This document shows, piece by piece, positions 62,778 through 64,000 of a stretch of DNA of 64,000 nucleotides (position 1 is its first letter; every line of letters starts with the position of its first letter). The translations under genes and the position numbers were made by a program. The stretch is from Archangium lipolyticum. Lineage in GTDB: Bacteria; Myxococcota; Myxococcia; Myxococcales; Myxococcaceae. The notes under the pieces are model-generated. The model was not told the origin of the DNA and searched no databases. It saw only the letters and a program-made list of their open reading frames with translations. The stretch covers positions 1-64,000 of the forward strand of contig NZ_JANKBZ010000031.1 in the NCBI RefSeq assembly GCF_024623785.1. The letters run 5' to 3'.

Positions 62778-63820
62778 GACATCTGCCTCCGTGGACGGTC
62801 GTCCACGTCCTGCGACTCCTGCGCCACCCGGAGGACCGCTGCGGCGGCCTGGTACAGCTCCTCGGGGATCTCCTCGCCGACGTCGTAGTGAATGAGGCTG
62901 CGGGCCAGCGGCACGTCCCGAACCACTGGGATTCCGAGCCGTTCGGCCTCGCGCCTCAACTTGAAAGCGTCCTGCTCGCGCCCCTTGGCGACGAGATAGG
63001 GCGCCTCACACTCCTCCGTGGCGTAGCGGAGCGCGACCGCGATGTGCGTAGGGTTGACGACCACGACACTCGCCTTCTGCACCCCGCGTGCCGCGCCTCC
63101 TGCGGCCAACTGCCGGTGCAGCGCCTTGCGCTGGCTCTTGTGGTGCGGGTCGCCCTCGCTCTCCTTGTGCTCCCGCTTCACATCCTCGCGCGTCATCATC
63201 AGCTCCTTCACGTGCCGCCGCCGCGCGAGCGCGTAGTCCCCCACCCCCAACACCATGAGGACGCACGCGAGCCGGATGACGAGCGGTCCGAGCAGGCCCA
63301 GGGCGAGCTCCAGCCCCAGCGTTCCCTCCAGCCAGGCCGAGCGGAGCACGTCCGGCCCCGCCTCCACGGCCGCGCTCCAGACGAGCCACACCACCACCGC
63401 CGCCACGAGCAGGGCCTTGCCCACCTCGATGAAGGGTTTCACGCTGAAGAGCTTCTTCAAACCCTCCGCAGGATTGATGCGCTCGAGCTTCGGCGTCACA
63501 TGCTCCGTGCTCAGCTCGAAGCCCACCGTGGCCACGGACACCCCGAGAGACGCCACCAGCGCCCCACCGAGCGCGGGCCCCGCCAGGAGCACCATCACCC
63601 AACCCGCCTCCTGCCACGCTCCCGTGGACTCCTGATGCAGCATCAGCCGGGCCGTCCACTCCTTCAGCCGCGCGAACCCCGTTGGCGCCGACAGGCTCAG
63701 GCCGAGCAGTCCTCCGAACGTCACCACGCTGGAGGACAGGAGACGGCTGCGCGGAATCTGTCCCTTGCGGCGCGCATCGCGCAGACGCTTCGCCGAGGGT
63801 TGTTCCGTCTTCTCGCTCAC
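62774..63820 (-). CDS. sctU: type III secretion switch protein SctU
   Basis: This encodes 348 residues from GTG, of the FlhB/YscU family. It starts EKTEQPSAKRLRDARRKGQIP, as is typical. Four membrane helices follow, then a cytosolic domain with the self-cleavage motif NPTH (256-259), so it should undergo the cleavage that switches substrate class. The tail is charged (QESQDVDDRPRRQMS). Its start overlaps the stop of sctT (GTGA), and its end overlaps sctV, so the three genes are translationally coupled. Confidence 0.95.
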   Translation of the reverse strand: MSEKTEQPSAKRLRDARRKGQIPRSRLLSSSVVTFGGLLGLSLSAPTGFARLKEWTARLMLHQESTGAWQEAGWVMVLLAGPALGGALVASLGVSVATVGFELSTEHVTPKLERINPAEGLKKLFSVKPFIEVGKALLVAAVVVWLVWSAAVEAGPDVLRSAWLEGTLGLELALGLLGPLVIRLACVLMVLGVGDYALARRRHVKELMMTREDVKREHKESEGDPHHKSQRKALHRQLAAGGAARGVQKASVVVVNPTHIAVALRYATEECEAPYLVAKGREQDAFKLRREAERLGIPVVRDVPLARSLIHYDVGEEIPEELYQAAAAVLRVAQESQDVDDRPRRQMS

Positions 63821-64000
63821 CGCGCCACCTGCCCAAGCTGGAGCAGCGCGGTGACCACCGAGAGGAAGCTCGCCAGCAGCCGCTCACAGAGGATGCCCAG
63901 TCCGAGCCACAGCAACGACCCTCCCGCGAGGATGCGCAGCGGTGCGCCCACGTCCTGGAGGTTCACCTGGGGCGCGGCGCGCGACACCATGCCCAGCAGG
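63817..64000 (-). CDS. sctT: type III secretion protein SctT, C-terminal part
   Basis: Only the last 60 or so codons are in the window. They read LLGMVSRAAPQVNLQDVG and then a membrane helix, matching the conserved end of SctT/FliR/YscT, a core part of the export gate with SctR and SctS. The gene continues beyond the right edge. It ends at 63817, overlapping the sctU start. Confidence 0.9.
   Translation of the reverse strand, partial: LLGMVSRAAPQVNLQDVGAPLRILAGGSLLWLGLGILCERLLASFLSVVTALLQLGQVAR

Overview
The window looks like a chromosomal segment of a myxobacterium of the Cystobacterineae (Archangium, Cystobacter, Melittangium or Myxococcus type). The reasons are the very high GC of the housekeeping part, myxobacteria-typical paralogous families (SitA-like lipoprotein toxins with the DUF2380 domain, TIGR02268/DUF2381, tandem PilZ), a eukaryote-like Ser/Thr kinase, and an adjacent CarD-CarG pair. 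No genus can be fixed from the sequence alone.

Region 1 (about 1-9,120) is an accessory kin-discrimination and signalling island. It holds at least three toxin/immunity units of the Sit type, one apparently intact (1394-3699) and the others decayed or truncated. It also has an Rpn-family nuclease, scraps of a Uma2 gene and an IS3 transposase, a 187-bp direct duplication of a sitA/sitI junction, and a Ser/Thr kinase next to a DUF2381 protein.

Region 2 (9,133-15,162) is one giant gene for a 2,009-residue protein. It joins an N-terminal DUF4297/Cap4-like nuclease candidate to a STAND NTPase and about 1,400 residues of helical C-terminal region. Base composition is strikingly lower in GC than the flanks (about 48% against about 72% in two sampled 60-base lines). 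This is the architecture of Avs-type antiphage sensors and is the best candidate for an undescribed system here.

Region 3 (15,565-33,516, all minus strand) is a nearly complete dcw cell wall and division cluster: mraZ, a STAS-domain gene, rsmH, ftsL, ftsI/pbp, murE, murF, mraY, murD, ftsW, murG, murC, murB, ddl, ftsQ, ftsA. Many genes overlap by ATGA. It starts at a recognisable promoter with a four-repeat MraZ operator and ends at a strong intrinsic terminator right after ftsA. ftsZ, usually next, is absent and the accessory island sits in its place.

Region 4 (33,757-50,243) is mixed: lipoproteins, a PilZ protein, an acyl-CoA dehydrogenase, the carD-carG operon, a GT39-type glycosyltransferase pair, an iron-type alcohol dehydrogenase, a glutamine synthetase-family enzyme, a class I amidotransferase and an AI-2E-family permease. 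Palindromic REP-like elements sit in several gaps.

Region 5 (50,444-64,000) carries core information-processing genes: rho, ligA, acylphosphatase, DUF3052, an RNase E/G with a large insertion inside its S1 domain, a YihY/BrkB protein and an IHF-alpha-like protein. It ends with a type III secretion export block (sctT partial, sctU, sctV) that runs off the right edge.
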